Of a DNA stretch of 9,231 nucleotides, positions 1 to 7,364 are shown piece by piece; positions within the stretch are counted from its first letter, which is position 1, and each line of letters opens with the position of its first letter. The stretch covers positions 1 to 9,231 of the forward strand of contig CAZLPW010000078.1 in NCBI GenBank assembly GCA_964561495.1. Reading direction: 5' to 3'. Both the position numbers and the translations under genes were made by a program. Origin of the DNA: CAZLPW01 sp964561495. GTDB taxonomy: Bacteria; Fidelibacterota; Marinisomatia; Marinisomatales; UBA1611. The notes below the pieces were generated by a model, which searched no databases, was not told the origin of the DNA, and saw only the letters and a program-made list of their open reading frames with translations.

Positions 1-52
1 GCCGACCTCTACGATGTCAACGTAGCGCTCTAACCAACTGAGCTAATCGCCC
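1..52 (-). tRNA. tRNA-Val (anticodon GAC), 3' part cut off by the window edge
   Basis: Read on the minus strand from 52 leftward, the sequence folds as the 5' two thirds of a tRNA. It has a 7-nt acceptor strand GGGCGAT, linker TA, D arm GCTC-AGTTGGTTA-GAGC, a single G, a perfect anticodon stem CTACG/CGTAG around loop TTGACAT, and variable region AGGTC, then runs off the window in the T stem. The anticodon GAC (complement of bases 16-18) reads GTC/GTT valine codons. The T arm, the acceptor 3' strand and any CCA lie outside, so pairing of the acceptor stem cannot be checked. The gene lies 51 nt downstream of the S41 peptidase stop on the same strand and may be read from that operon or from its own weak promoter. 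Confidence 0.95.
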
Positions 53-53
53 T

Positions 54-81
54 AAAAACAACCGTAAAAATACAAATACGG
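54..81 (-). terminator. weak hairpin plus T-rich run between the peptidase gene and the tRNA
   Basis: On the minus strand a 5-bp inverted repeat (CCGTA at 81-77, TACGG at 66-62) encloses a 10-nt T-rich loop and is followed by TTGTTTTT (61-54). This has the layout of a small intrinsic terminator after the S41 peptidase gene. The stem is short and the loop large, so it would be inefficient at best. It overlaps a candidate tRNA promoter, and the two readings compete. Confidence 0.25.
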
Positions 82-96
82 ACTACTAACTGTAAA
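67..96 (-). promoter_or_regulatory. candidate sigma70-like promoter for tRNA-Val
   Basis: On the minus strand TTTACA (96-91, five of six matches to the -35 consensus) is followed after 18 nt by TATTTT (72-67, four of six matches to the -10 consensus). Transcription would start some 6-8 nt further on, just before the tRNA 5' end at 52, which is a sensible place for a tRNA promoter. In AT-rich DNA such matches arise by chance, so this is a weak call. Confidence 0.25.
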
Positions 97-103
97 TTTA
101 AAA

Positions 104-1726
104 TTAATGGGATAATAATATATCTTTAAATGCCATTGGGTCTTTTAAAATTGATAAAGCCTTAATTATATCTGGATCTTTCCTAGATGCAATTTTAAAC
201 TTTCCACTTTCTCCGCCAAAAAAATTGGAAAACTCTACTAATAGCCAGTGCTTTAATTCATGTTTTTCCTTTTCAAATTGCCCAAGAGCAATTGTCTCAA
301 AATAATTATCTAAAATATCTAAAGCACTTTGAATAGAAATGTCGTTTGAATCCAGTAGCATGAGAGATTTTCTAAATTTAGTGTAGTTGTTTTCTCCTTT
401 TAATACAACGTCCAGGTCGCTATTAATTATATGTTCCTCAAATTTATTAATTATTAGAGGGTCTTTTTCAACATCTGAAAATTTATTATATAATTGTTTG
501 TATTTTTGAACAAAAGAAAAGAAAGCACCATTTCTTAGGCAAGCAGAAAGTATAGGCTTCATTGGCTCTATTTCTACAATATGATCAGGAATAATTCCAG
601 CTCCGCTTACTACAACTCTTCCTGAAGTAGAATTAAAAACACTGTCTTTTAAAGTGCTGTCTGAAAGTATTTCATCTGGTAAATATCCATCTTTCTGAAT
701 TAGTCTACCACTAGGAAGATAATATTTTGCGGTAGTTATTTTAACGCTACTAGTTCTATTTAAATTATATACAGTTTGAACTAATCCCTTTCCAAAAGAT
801 TCCCTACCAATAACAATGCCCCTATCTAGATCTTGAAAAACCCCAGAAATAATTTCACTTGCAGATGCACTACCTTTGTTAATCAAAATAACAATTTTTA
901 TGTCATTTGGCACAATTGGGTTTTTACTGCTTTTATAAGTTCTCGTAGATCTATTTGTTTTTCCCTTGGTGTAAACCAAAACCTGATCCCTTTCCATAAA
1001 CATATCTAAAATATCTATTGCATTACTTAAAAGTCCGCCTGGATTATCTCTTAGGTCAAAAATTAAGCCAGAAATATTTTTATCAATTAGTTCAATAATA
1101 GATGTTTTTACTTCATCAGCAGAATTCTTAGAGAATCTATTCAAACGAATATATCCAATTTCATCTTCTAAAACTCCATAATATGAAACATCTTTTACTT
1201 TTATATCTTGTCTAATTAGTGCGTATTCTATAATTCCATCCTCACCAAAACGTTCAATAGAAAGTGTTATTTTAGTTCCTTTTTTTCCTCGAATTATTTT
1301 TGCAGCGTCATCCATTGACATTTCATAGGCGTCCTGATCATTAATTTTAATAATTTTATCACCAGCTAATATACCAGCCTTTTTAGCAGGTGAGTTTTCC
1401 ATTGGAGATATAATTGTGAGGATTCCATCTCTTTTTCCTATCTGAATACCAATCCCACCATATTTACCTTTTGTTAAAAGGTCTATTCCGCTTCTTTCTT
1501 CTTTTTCCATGTAAACTGTATAGGGATCAAGCTCAGACAACATATTATTTATGCTAATTTTTGTAAAGCTGTCTAGATCTATTTCGTCAACATAATGAAT
1601 AATTAATTTTTCGTAAACTTCGTTTAACAATCTTTGGTTTTTTTTAACACTTTTATAATCATTTGAATTGGAAAAATTGATTGTAAAGAACAAAAGGATA
1701 ACAATGTTTTTTATATAAAAAAGCAT
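104..1726 (-). CDS. S41 family C-terminal processing peptidase, secreted
   Basis: This is a 540-residue serine protease of the CtpA/Prc type, which cuts proteins in the cell envelope near their C-termini. Residues 1-21 look like a signal peptide, with a Lys near the start and a hydrophobic core at about 8-18. A PDZ domain at about 85-160 carries YGGIGI and the SPAKKAGI-AGDKI substrate-groove pattern. The catalytic core follows. GSASASE places the nucleophile at Ser288, and FGKGLVQ gives Lys313 and Gln317; this spacing of 25 and 4 residues matches the known Ser-Lys-Gln triad of CtpB. A helical tail of about 140 residues (400-540) follows the core, and its role is unknown. The ATG at 1726 lies 5 nt after the tmk stop and has only a weak AAAG-like ribosome site, which suggests translational coupling. 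I am sure of the family; the substrate cannot be read from the sequence. Confidence 0.95.
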   Translation of the reverse strand: MLFYIKNIVILLFFTINFSNSNDYKSVKKNQRLLNEVYEKLIIHYVDEIDLDSFTKISINNMLSELDPYTVYMEKEERSGIDLLTKGKYGGIGIQIGKRDGILTIISPMENSPAKKAGILAGDKIIKINDQDAYEMSMDDAAKIIRGKKGTKITLSIERFGEDGIIEYALIRQDIKVKDVSYYGVLEDEIGYIRLNRFSKNSADEVKTSIIELIDKNISGLIFDLRDNPGGLLSNAIDILDMFMERDQVLVYTKGKTNRSTRTYKSSKNPIVPNDIKIVILINKGSASASEIISGVFQDLDRGIVIGRESFGKGLVQTVYNLNRTSSVKITTAKYYLPSGRLIQKDGYLPDEILSDSTLKDSVFNSTSGRVVVSGAGIIPDHIVEIEPMKPILSACLRNGAFFSFVQKYKQLYNKFSDVEKDPLIINKFEEHIINSDLDVVLKGENNYTKFRKSLMLLDSNDISIQSALDILDNYFETIALGQFEKEKHELKHWLLVEFSNFFGGESGKFKIASRKDPDIIKALSILKDPMAFKDILLSH

Positions 1727-1731
1727 AATTT

Positions 1732-2358
1732 TTAAATAGAACTTTCTTTGATTTTTTTTGAAACTATACCTACTATAAATTCATGAATCTCTAATGGACT
1801 TTTGAGTCCATTAATTTTTATAATCCGTTCAGGAAATAAATCTACAATCTTTAGATACTCGTCGCGTACCTTTTTTTGAAGGTGGTAACCTGCGTTTTCA
1901 AATCTATCATTTTGTTTAGAAGAATTTCTTTTTTGCCATTCTTCTGGTGGAATGTCTATGTAAAATGTAATGTCTGGGTAAACATTATGAGTCGCAAATT
2001 TATTTAATTTTATTAACCAATTAATATCTAAACTTCTTCCACCACCTTGATATGCTAAGGTCGAGTCACTAAAACGATCAGCTATAATAATCTCACCTTT
2101 TTCAAGTCTGGGGATTATTATCTGATTAATTAATTGATTTCTGCTGGCAGTCATGAGCAAAGCCTCAGTTCTTGGAGAAAGAGTGTCATCTCTGTTTTTC
2201 AATAATATTTTTCTAATTTCCTCTGAAATTTCTGTACCACCAGGTTCTCTAACAATGGTAGGTTTATTATTGTTGCGAGTAAGATAATCCAAAAGCATTT
2301 TTACTTGGGTTGATTTTCCGCTACCATCAATCCCTTCAAATGAAAAAAATAATGACAT
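1732..2358 (-). CDS. tmk: Thymidylate kinase (dTMP kinase)
   Basis: This enzyme phosphorylates dTMP to dTDP with ATP in the cytoplasm, an essential step of dTTP supply. Counted from the ATG at 2358 it has 208 residues, normal for the family. FEGIDGSGKST (7-17) is the P-loop with Lys15. EPGGTEISE (38-46) and ADRFSDSTLAYQG (93-105, the DR motif with Asp94-Arg95) form the dTMP site. KRNSSKQNDRFE (143-154) is the lid. The reading frame stays open to a TTG at 2391, which would add 11 residues and overlap rsmI by 29 nt. I prefer the ATG because family members begin a few residues before the FEGxDGxGKST motif, and because it leaves a tidy 4-nt gap after the rsmI stop. The stop lies 5 nt before the S41 peptidase gene. 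Confidence 0.95.
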   Translation of the reverse strand: MSLFFSFEGIDGSGKSTQVKMLLDYLTRNNNKPTIVREPGGTEISEEIRKILLKNRDDTLSPRTEALLMTASRNQLINQIIIPRLEKGEIIIADRFSDSTLAYQGGGRSLDINWLIKLNKFATHNVYPDITFYIDIPPEEWQKRNSSKQNDRFENAGYHLQKKVRDEYLKIVDLFPERIIKINGLKSPLEIHEFIVGIVSKKIKESSI

Positions 2359-2362
2359 TTTT

Positions 2363-3055
2363 TTATTTGGCAAAATTATTTTCTTTTCCAATTAATATTA
2401 CACACTCACCTTTTACCTTGGTATTCTTAAATTCTTTTAATAATGAGGAAATAGTACCCCGTTTTATTTCTTCGTGAATTTTTGTTAGTTCTCTAGCCAC
2501 AACAGCTTGCCTATCTCCAAGTAAATCAAACAATTGATTAAGGGTTTTAAATAACCTATACGGTGACTCATAGTATATTATTGTTGCCTTTTGATCTTTA
2601 ATATTTAAAATTTTTTTTATTCTTCCTTTTTTATGAGGCAAAAAACCTTCAAAAATAAATCGATCAGTAGGGAGCCCAGAAGAAACTAAAGCCGCTAAAA
2701 GAGCACTAGGACCAGGTATAGATTCTACAGAAATGTTTTCTTCAATAGCTGCATTGACAATTCTATATGCAGGGTCAGATATACCTGGTGTGCCAGCGTC
2801 AGTGATTAAAGCGAGGTCATTTCCACTAGATAGATGATTAATTAATTTTGGCAATCTAGATAATTTGTTATGCTCAAAATAACTAATTAATTTTGTTTTT
2901 ATATTATAGTGATTTAATAGTATTCTTGATTTTCTGGTGTCTTCTACTGCTACTAAAGGAACATTTTTAAGAATATTAATAGCTCTAAAAGTCAAATCAT
3001 CTAGATTACCAATAGGCGTAGACACTATAAAAAATTTTCCCTTTTTTTTATCCAA
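2363..3055 (-). CDS. rsmI: 16S rRNA (cytidine-2'-O)-methyltransferase RsmI, TTG start
   Basis: RsmI uses S-adenosylmethionine to methylate the ribose of C1402 in 16S rRNA at the decoding site. The 230-residue product carries the family's tetrapyrrole-methylase-like motifs in order: STPIGNLDD (12-20), EDTR (38-41), DAGTPGISDPAYR (86-98), IPGPSAL (113-119), GFLPHKKGR (137-145), YYESPYR (161-167) and ARELTK (187-192). It stops soon after the core, so it lacks the extra C-terminal domain of the longer E. coli protein (286 residues). The start is TTG at 3055. No ATG or GTG exists between the upstream in-frame stop (at 3065-3067) and the first conserved motif. The start is only 2 nt past the lysine aminotransferase stop and has no visible Shine-Dalgarno sequence, so translation probably depends on the upstream gene. 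Confidence 0.95.
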   Translation of the reverse strand: MDKKKGKFFIVSTPIGNLDDLTFRAINILKNVPLVAVEDTRKSRILLNHYNIKTKLISYFEHNKLSRLPKLINHLSSGNDLALITDAGTPGISDPAYRIVNAAIEENISVESIPGPSALLAALVSSGLPTDRFIFEGFLPHKKGRIKKILNIKDQKATIIYYESPYRLFKTLNQLFDLLGDRQAVVARELTKIHEEIKRGTISSLLKEFKNTKVKGECVILIGKENNFAK

Positions 3056-3057
3056 TT

Positions 3058-4407
3058 TTATAATTTAGATAAGCTATTATAGAGCATTAAGTATGCCTGA
3101 TCAATATTTTCTTTTGAAATATTAAGATGTGGTCTGAAACGAATTGATTTTTTCCCACATCCTAAAATTAAAGCACCTTCATTTTGCATATTTTTAATAA
3201 ACAGATCCCTTTTTTCGGAATTTGGTAAATCAAAAGCACAAAACAGGCCCTTGCCACGCGCATTTGATATTAGATTTGGATTATTAATTTGAAGATCAAA
3301 TAATTTAGATAGAAGATATTGGCCGTTTTCTGAAGCTTTCTCAATCAGATTTTCATTTTTAATGATTTCTAAATACATGGTAAATCGTACCATGTCAGTT
3401 AAATTCCCTCCAAAAGTTGAGTTAATTCTGCTAGATTCATTAAAAACATGTTTGTCAACTTCATCTAATCTTTTCCCAGCAAAAATACCGCAAACCTGAG
3501 TTTTTTTACCAAAGCAAATAATATCTGGTTCCATTTTTTTACAATAAGATTCTTTCCCTTTATTGGATTGAGGTTCAAAATATTGGTGAGCCCACATTTT
3601 TCCTGTTATTCCGATTCCAGTTTGGACTTCATCGTATATAAGCAAAAAATTATTTTCCAATGAGAGTTTTTTTAATTCTTTAAAGTATTCATGCCTAAAA
3701 TGATTATCCCCACCTTCCCCCTGAATAGGTTCTATGATTAGGCATGCGATTTCATCTGATGATTTATATAGATATTCTTTTAGCTCATCAATTGATTGTC
3801 TTTCTTTTTTGATAAGTGCTTCCATATTATGATCATTTAGTGGAAAAGAGATAGATGGATTTGAAATCCTAGGCCAGTCAAATTTTGGAAAATATTGAGT
3901 TTTTCTGATATCAGGTGAATCAGTTAAAGACATTGTATATCCTGTTCTACCATGAAAGCAGTCTTTAAGATGAATTACTTTCGTTGGAATGGTATTAATT
4001 CCACTAGCAATATTTTTTCTAGCCTTCCAATCGAAGGCTGTTTTAAGAGAGTTTTCAACAGCTAAAGCTCCACCTTCAATAAAAAATGCATAGGGCAAGT
4101 AATTTGGTTGGGCTAGATTGGAAAATGTTTCCACGAATCTTGCCATTTGAGGTGAGTAGATATCTGAATTAGCAGGTTTGTTTATAGCGGCCTTAGTGAT
4201 TCTATCAATATTCTTAAAAAGATACGGATGATTATATCCTACTGACATAGAAGCATACATAGAAAAAAGATCCAGATATTCTTTTCCAGTTTGACCATCG
4301 ACCAACCATGATCCATGGCTTTTTTCTAAATCAATAACAGGCGACATACCATCCGCAAGCATGTGTTTACCAATTACTGATCTTGAATTTTTAAAATCAA
4401 TGTTCAT
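3058..4407 (-). CDS. lat: L-lysine 6-aminotransferase (class III, PLP-dependent)
   Basis: LAT transfers the epsilon-amino group of L-lysine to 2-oxoglutarate, giving glutamate and 2-aminoadipate 6-semialdehyde, which cyclises to piperideine-6-carboxylate. The 449-residue length fits the family. FFIEGGALAVEN (108-119) and FGKKTQVCG (299-307) are hallmarks that separate LAT from ornithine, acetylornithine and GABA aminotransferases. The PLP Schiff-base lysine is Lys301, the cofactor-nitrogen aspartate is Asp259 (YDEVQTG), and INSTFGGNL (329-336) binds the phosphate. Arg153 (FHGRTGYTMSLT) and Arg423/Arg425 are candidates for binding substrate carboxylates, and EPIQGEGG (226-233) holds the switch glutamates of omega-aminotransferases. 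The start ATG is preceded by AAAAGG (4421-4426) at a 13-nt spacing. The gene follows the ALDH7-type dehydrogenase by 24 nt, and that enzyme uses its product, which supports the assignment. Confidence 0.93.
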   Translation of the reverse strand: MNIDFKNSRSVIGKHMLADGMSPVIDLEKSHGSWLVDGQTGKEYLDLFSMYASMSVGYNHPYLFKNIDRITKAAINKPANSDIYSPQMARFVETFSNLAQPNYLPYAFFIEGGALAVENSLKTAFDWKARKNIASGINTIPTKVIHLKDCFHGRTGYTMSLTDSPDIRKTQYFPKFDWPRISNPSISFPLNDHNMEALIKKERQSIDELKEYLYKSSDEIACLIIEPIQGEGGDNHFRHEYFKELKKLSLENNFLLIYDEVQTGIGITGKMWAHQYFEPQSNKGKESYCKKMEPDIICFGKKTQVCGIFAGKRLDEVDKHVFNESSRINSTFGGNLTDMVRFTMYLEIIKNENLIEKASENGQYLLSKLFDLQINNPNLISNARGKGLFCAFDLPNSEKRDLFIKNMQNEGALILGCGKKSIRFRPHLNISKENIDQAYLMLYNSLSKL

Positions 4408-4431
4408 TTAATGTTTAATACCTTTTATTAG

Positions 4432-5955
4432 TTATTTTAAATCGAATTTAATTCCCTGAGCTAGTGGTAATTCAGATCCCCAGTTAATAGTGTTAGTCTG
4501 TCTTCTCATATACTGTTTCCAAGAATCGGATCCAGATTCTCTTCCTCCTCCCGTTTCTTTTTCCCCTCCAAATGCACCACCAATCTCTGCACCAGAAGTG
4601 CCAATATTTATATTCGCAATTCCACAATCACTGCCAATAGATGATAGAAAAGTTTCAGCGTTCCTTATATCCAGAGTAAAAATAGCCGAAGAAAGGCCCT
4701 GTGGAACATCATTGTGCAACTTTATTGCCTCAGATATTTTTTTATATTTAATTGCATAGAGTATTGGTGTGAATGTTTCTTCTTGTACAATGTCCCAATG
4801 ATTTTTAGCCTCAATAATGACTGGTTCGACATAGTTACCTTCGCCAGAAATCTCGTTGCCCCCATACAATAAATTGCCTCCATTAGCAGTAGCTCTTTTT
4901 ATTGCAGAAAAATGGTCATCAACAGCATTTTTATTTACTAATGGTCCCATTAAAGTATCATCAATTAAGGGGTCTCCAATTTGCACTTGTTTATAAGCAG
5001 ATATAACTCTGTTTGTTAGATCCTCATATACATCCTCATGTATTATAACTCTGCGTGTACTGGTGCAACGCTGGCCTGCTGTACCAACTGCTCCAAAAAC
5101 AATTGCTGGAACAACCATATCCATATCTGCTGTTTCATCAACAATAATACAGTTATTTCCGCCTAACTCTAAAATTGTTTTACCAAATCTTGAAGAAACA
5201 ACCTCATTCACATGCCTACCTAATCTTGTTGAGCCTGTAAAAGATATTAGTGGAACTTTTTTATCTTGGACCAGCGTTTCTCCAACCGTTGATCCTCGAC
5301 CTATTACCAGACTAAATATTCCAGGAGCATCATTTGATTCCAACACCTCATTACAAATTCGTTGAACAGCTATAGCGCAAAGAGGTGTCTGAGAAGATGG
5401 CTTCCAAATGGTTGTATTTCCGCATATCGCAGATATAAAAGCATTCCAGCTCCAAACAGCAACTGGAAAATTAAATGCACTAATAACACCAACAGGACCA
5501 ATCGGATGCCACTGCTCATACATTCTATGTTGGGGTCTTTCAGAGTGCATTGTTTTACCGTACAACATGCGAGACTGACCAACAGCAAAATCAGCAATAT
5601 CAATCATCTCCTGAACTTCTCCGTCGCCTTCTTGTTTTATCTTACCCATTTCTAGTGAGACCAAACTACCTAATTGATCTTTGTAATCTCTAAGGGCGTT
5701 ACCCATTTGCCTGACTAGCTGTCCTCGTTCAGGGGCAGGAACTTTACTCCATTCTTTGAATGCCTCTATGGAATTATTAATGATAATCTTGTAATCATCG
5801 ACGCTTGCCTCATAAACAGAGGCTATTTTTTCACCATTTGATGGATTAAAAGATTCAATAAGATTACCGTTCTTATTTTCCACCCAGCCACTAGGACCAT
5901 AACAAGCACCAAAATTAATATTCTTTATATTTAAACTTTTTAATAAGTCACTCAT
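4432..5955 (-). CDS. amaB: ALDH7-type L-2-aminoadipate-6-semialdehyde / piperideine-6-carboxylate dehydrogenase
   Basis: This NAD(P)-dependent aldehyde dehydrogenase would oxidise the product of the lysine aminotransferase to L-2-aminoadipate. The 507 residues align by eye almost end to end with human ALDH7A1 (antiquitin). Shared blocks include LVSLEMGKI, GEVQE-DI-D-AVG, the C-terminal TSGAEIGGAFGGEK-TGGGRESGSD, WKQYMRR and LPLAQGIKF. The catalytic cysteine is Cys297 (GTAGQRCTS), the general base is Glu263 (ELGGNN), and Asn162 (FNFP) and Lys185 (WKPS) are the oxyanion and cofactor residues. Arg296 and the acidic GEVQE segment (112-116) correspond to the ALDH7 residues that hold the aminoadipate head group. 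A good ribosome site (AAGGAT, about 9 nt from the ATG) overlaps the 15-nt gap after the ornithine-type aminotransferase. The symbol follows the Pseudomonas name; pcd is a synonym in other bacteria. Confidence 0.94.
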   Translation of the reverse strand: MSDLLKSLNIKNINFGACYGPSGWVENKNGNLIESFNPSNGEKIASVYEASVDDYKIIINNSIEAFKEWSKVPAPERGQLVRQMGNALRDYKDQLGSLVSLEMGKIKQEGDGEVQEMIDIADFAVGQSRMLYGKTMHSERPQHRMYEQWHPIGPVGVISAFNFPVAVWSWNAFISAICGNTTIWKPSSQTPLCAIAVQRICNEVLESNDAPGIFSLVIGRGSTVGETLVQDKKVPLISFTGSTRLGRHVNEVVSSRFGKTILELGGNNCIIVDETADMDMVVPAIVFGAVGTAGQRCTSTRRVIIHEDVYEDLTNRVISAYKQVQIGDPLIDDTLMGPLVNKNAVDDHFSAIKRATANGGNLLYGGNEISGEGNYVEPVIIEAKNHWDIVQEETFTPILYAIKYKKISEAIKLHNDVPQGLSSAIFTLDIRNAETFLSSIGSDCGIANINIGTSGAEIGGAFGGEKETGGGRESGSDSWKQYMRRQTNTINWGSELPLAQGIKFDLK

Positions 5956-5970
5956 AATTGTACTATCCTT

Positions 5971-7302
5971 TTATAATGATGAGACAACATCTTTTACGGC
6001 ATCTGATAATTGATCTATTTGCTCACTGCTAATTGTAAGTGCGGGAGCTAATCTAACTGTTGTATGATGGGTCTCTTTAGCATATACGTCTCTCGCTAAT
6101 AGACCAACAGAAACTTTATGCCCATCTAACCTTTTTTCATCAAACATCTCAAATGCAGTTAGCAATCCTTTTCCTCTTACTTGCATTATTTTATCAGAAA
6201 ATTGATTTTTTATATCATTGAGGTTCTTAATTAATTGATCACCTCTAATTTTTGCATTTTCTGCCAATTGAGAATCAATCATTACTTTTATAGCGAACGT
6301 ACCAACAACGGACGCTAGGGGGTATCCTCCAAATGTTGAGCCCTCTGATCCTGGTGTTAAAACTCCAAGAACATCATCCCTACCTGCTACAAAAGATACA
6401 GGTAAAATTCCACCACCAGCTGCCTTCCCACATCCCATAATATCTGGCTGAACTCCGAATAATTGGTGAGCAAAATTTTCGCCTGTTCGACCAAATCCAG
6501 TTTGAACTTCATCCATAGAAAGTAAAATATTATATTTTTTACATAAAACTGATACTTTCAAAAAATAGTCATCATCGGGAACAATGACTCCTGCTTCCCC
6601 CTGTATAGGTTCAACCATAAATGCGGCGATATAATCACCTTTTTCTTCAAATAATTGTTCTAATTCATCAATATTATTATATGGCACTAGCTCTATTCCT
6701 GGTACAAATGGACCAAAATTTTCTTTTGACTCAGGGTCATCTGAAAAAGATACCGCAGCTAAAGATCTTCCATGAAAATTTCCAGTCGCTCCTACAATTA
6801 TAGCTTTCCCATCTGGGATCCCTTTTACCTCGTATCCCCATCTTCTACATATTTTAAATGACAGCTCCCAAGATTCTACACCAGCAACCTTTGGGATTAC
6901 CCGGTCCATTTTAGTAACTGCTGTGGCAGATAATAAAAATGCACTCATATATTTATGACGGATTGATCTAGGAACAGTTGGTAATTTTTCTTGGTCTAAA
7001 TGATGAATAACCGCGTCCACAATAGTCTGATTTAATTGCCCTTGATTTACAGCAGAATAACAACAGAGACCATCAAGAACTTCAGATTCAACGTATTTAC
7101 TTATATTTTCTGGATCGGGTTTTCTAGCGATTAACGTAGAGGAGTCTTTTACTTTAGAAATAACAACATTTTCAAGAGGGGCATAATTCTGTCCGCCTTT
7201 TTCTTTTTCGATGTTTTCATGTTCTAATGGTGTTAGATCCCCTATTCTTATACCATTAATGGTTAAATCATCACCATAGCCGTTAATTGATAATTTAGAC
7301 AT
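5971..7302 (-). CDS. Ornithine delta-aminotransferase-like class III aminotransferase (divergent)
   Basis: The 443-residue protein is closest by eye to ornithine aminotransferase (RocD/OAT), which converts ornithine and 2-oxoglutarate to glutamate-5-semialdehyde and glutamate. OAT landmarks kept are NYAPL (Tyr40, human Tyr55), CYSAVNQG (Tyr82, human Tyr85), FHGRSLAA (Arg179, human Arg180), MVEPIQGEAG (Glu231, Glu236), MDEVQTG (Asp264), CGKAAGGG with PLP lysine Lys293, GSTFGGYPLA (321-330) and VRLAP (Arg417, human Arg413). Three things are odd. The usual PMNTG before the phosphate-binding turn reads PKVAG (137-141). The segment before CYSAVNQG (about 58-80) is longer than usual and lacks the normal W-D-x-x-G pattern. 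About 20 residues at the N-terminus are extra. The gene leads the lysine block, 62 nt after the membrane genes. Its true substrate could be ornithine or a related omega-amino acid. Confidence 0.85.
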   Translation of the reverse strand: MSKLSINGYGDDLTINGIRIGDLTPLEHENIEKEKGGQNYAPLENVVISKVKDSSTLIARKPDPENISKYVESEVLDGLCCYSAVNQGQLNQTIVDAVIHHLDQEKLPTVPRSIRHKYMSAFLLSATAVTKMDRVIPKVAGVESWELSFKICRRWGYEVKGIPDGKAIIVGATGNFHGRSLAAVSFSDDPESKENFGPFVPGIELVPYNNIDELEQLFEEKGDYIAAFMVEPIQGEAGVIVPDDDYFLKVSVLCKKYNILLSMDEVQTGFGRTGENFAHQLFGVQPDIMGCGKAAGGGILPVSFVAGRDDVLGVLTPGSEGSTFGGYPLASVVGTFAIKVMIDSQLAENAKIRGDQLIKNLNDIKNQFSDKIMQVRGKGLLTAFEMFDEKRLDGHKVSVGLLARDVYAKETHHTTVRLAPALTISSEQIDQLSDAVKDVVSSL

Positions 7303-7364
7303 TTTATATTTTTAATAATTTATTTAATGACATATACAAGAGGGGAATTTTACAGAAGGGATTG
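7303..7364 (-). promoter_or_regulatory. 62-nt AT-rich gap, possible promoter of the aminotransferase/dehydrogenase block
   Basis: This is the longest gap between genes and the likeliest internal promoter site. On the minus strand TTGTAT (7339-7334) is followed after 16 nt by TATTAA (7317-7312), a poor sigma70-like match (three and four of six). Transcription from it would start within a few bases of the ATG at 7302, giving a nearly leaderless message. No Shine-Dalgarno sequence precedes that ATG, which would agree with this. I see no terminator hairpin, so read-through from the membrane genes is also possible. Confidence 0.25.

Noticed and set aside
1..103. Possible integration site at the tRNA gene
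   Set aside because: No integrase, direct repeat of the tRNA end or mobile-element gene is visible, and the tRNA 3' end, the usual attachment site, is outside the window.
4490..5655. Four open frames of 77-100 codons opposite to, or in another frame of, the ALDH gene (4490-4759, 5063-5365 and 5362-5655 on +, 5370-5603 on -)
   Set aside because: They lie wholly inside a strongly conserved dehydrogenase gene, have low-complexity or unlikely protein sequence, and have no family motifs. They are shadows of the real gene.
3700..6620. Similar stretches in the two aminotransferase genes (around 3712-3740 and 6591-6620), a possible DNA repeat
   Set aside because: Both encode the shared EPIQGE(G/A)G motif of class III aminotransferases. 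It is protein homology, not a repeat element.
6621..6803. 60-codon + strand frame inside the aminotransferase gene
   Set aside because: It is fully antisense to a conserved enzyme with all its catalytic motifs, and the product has no recognisable features.
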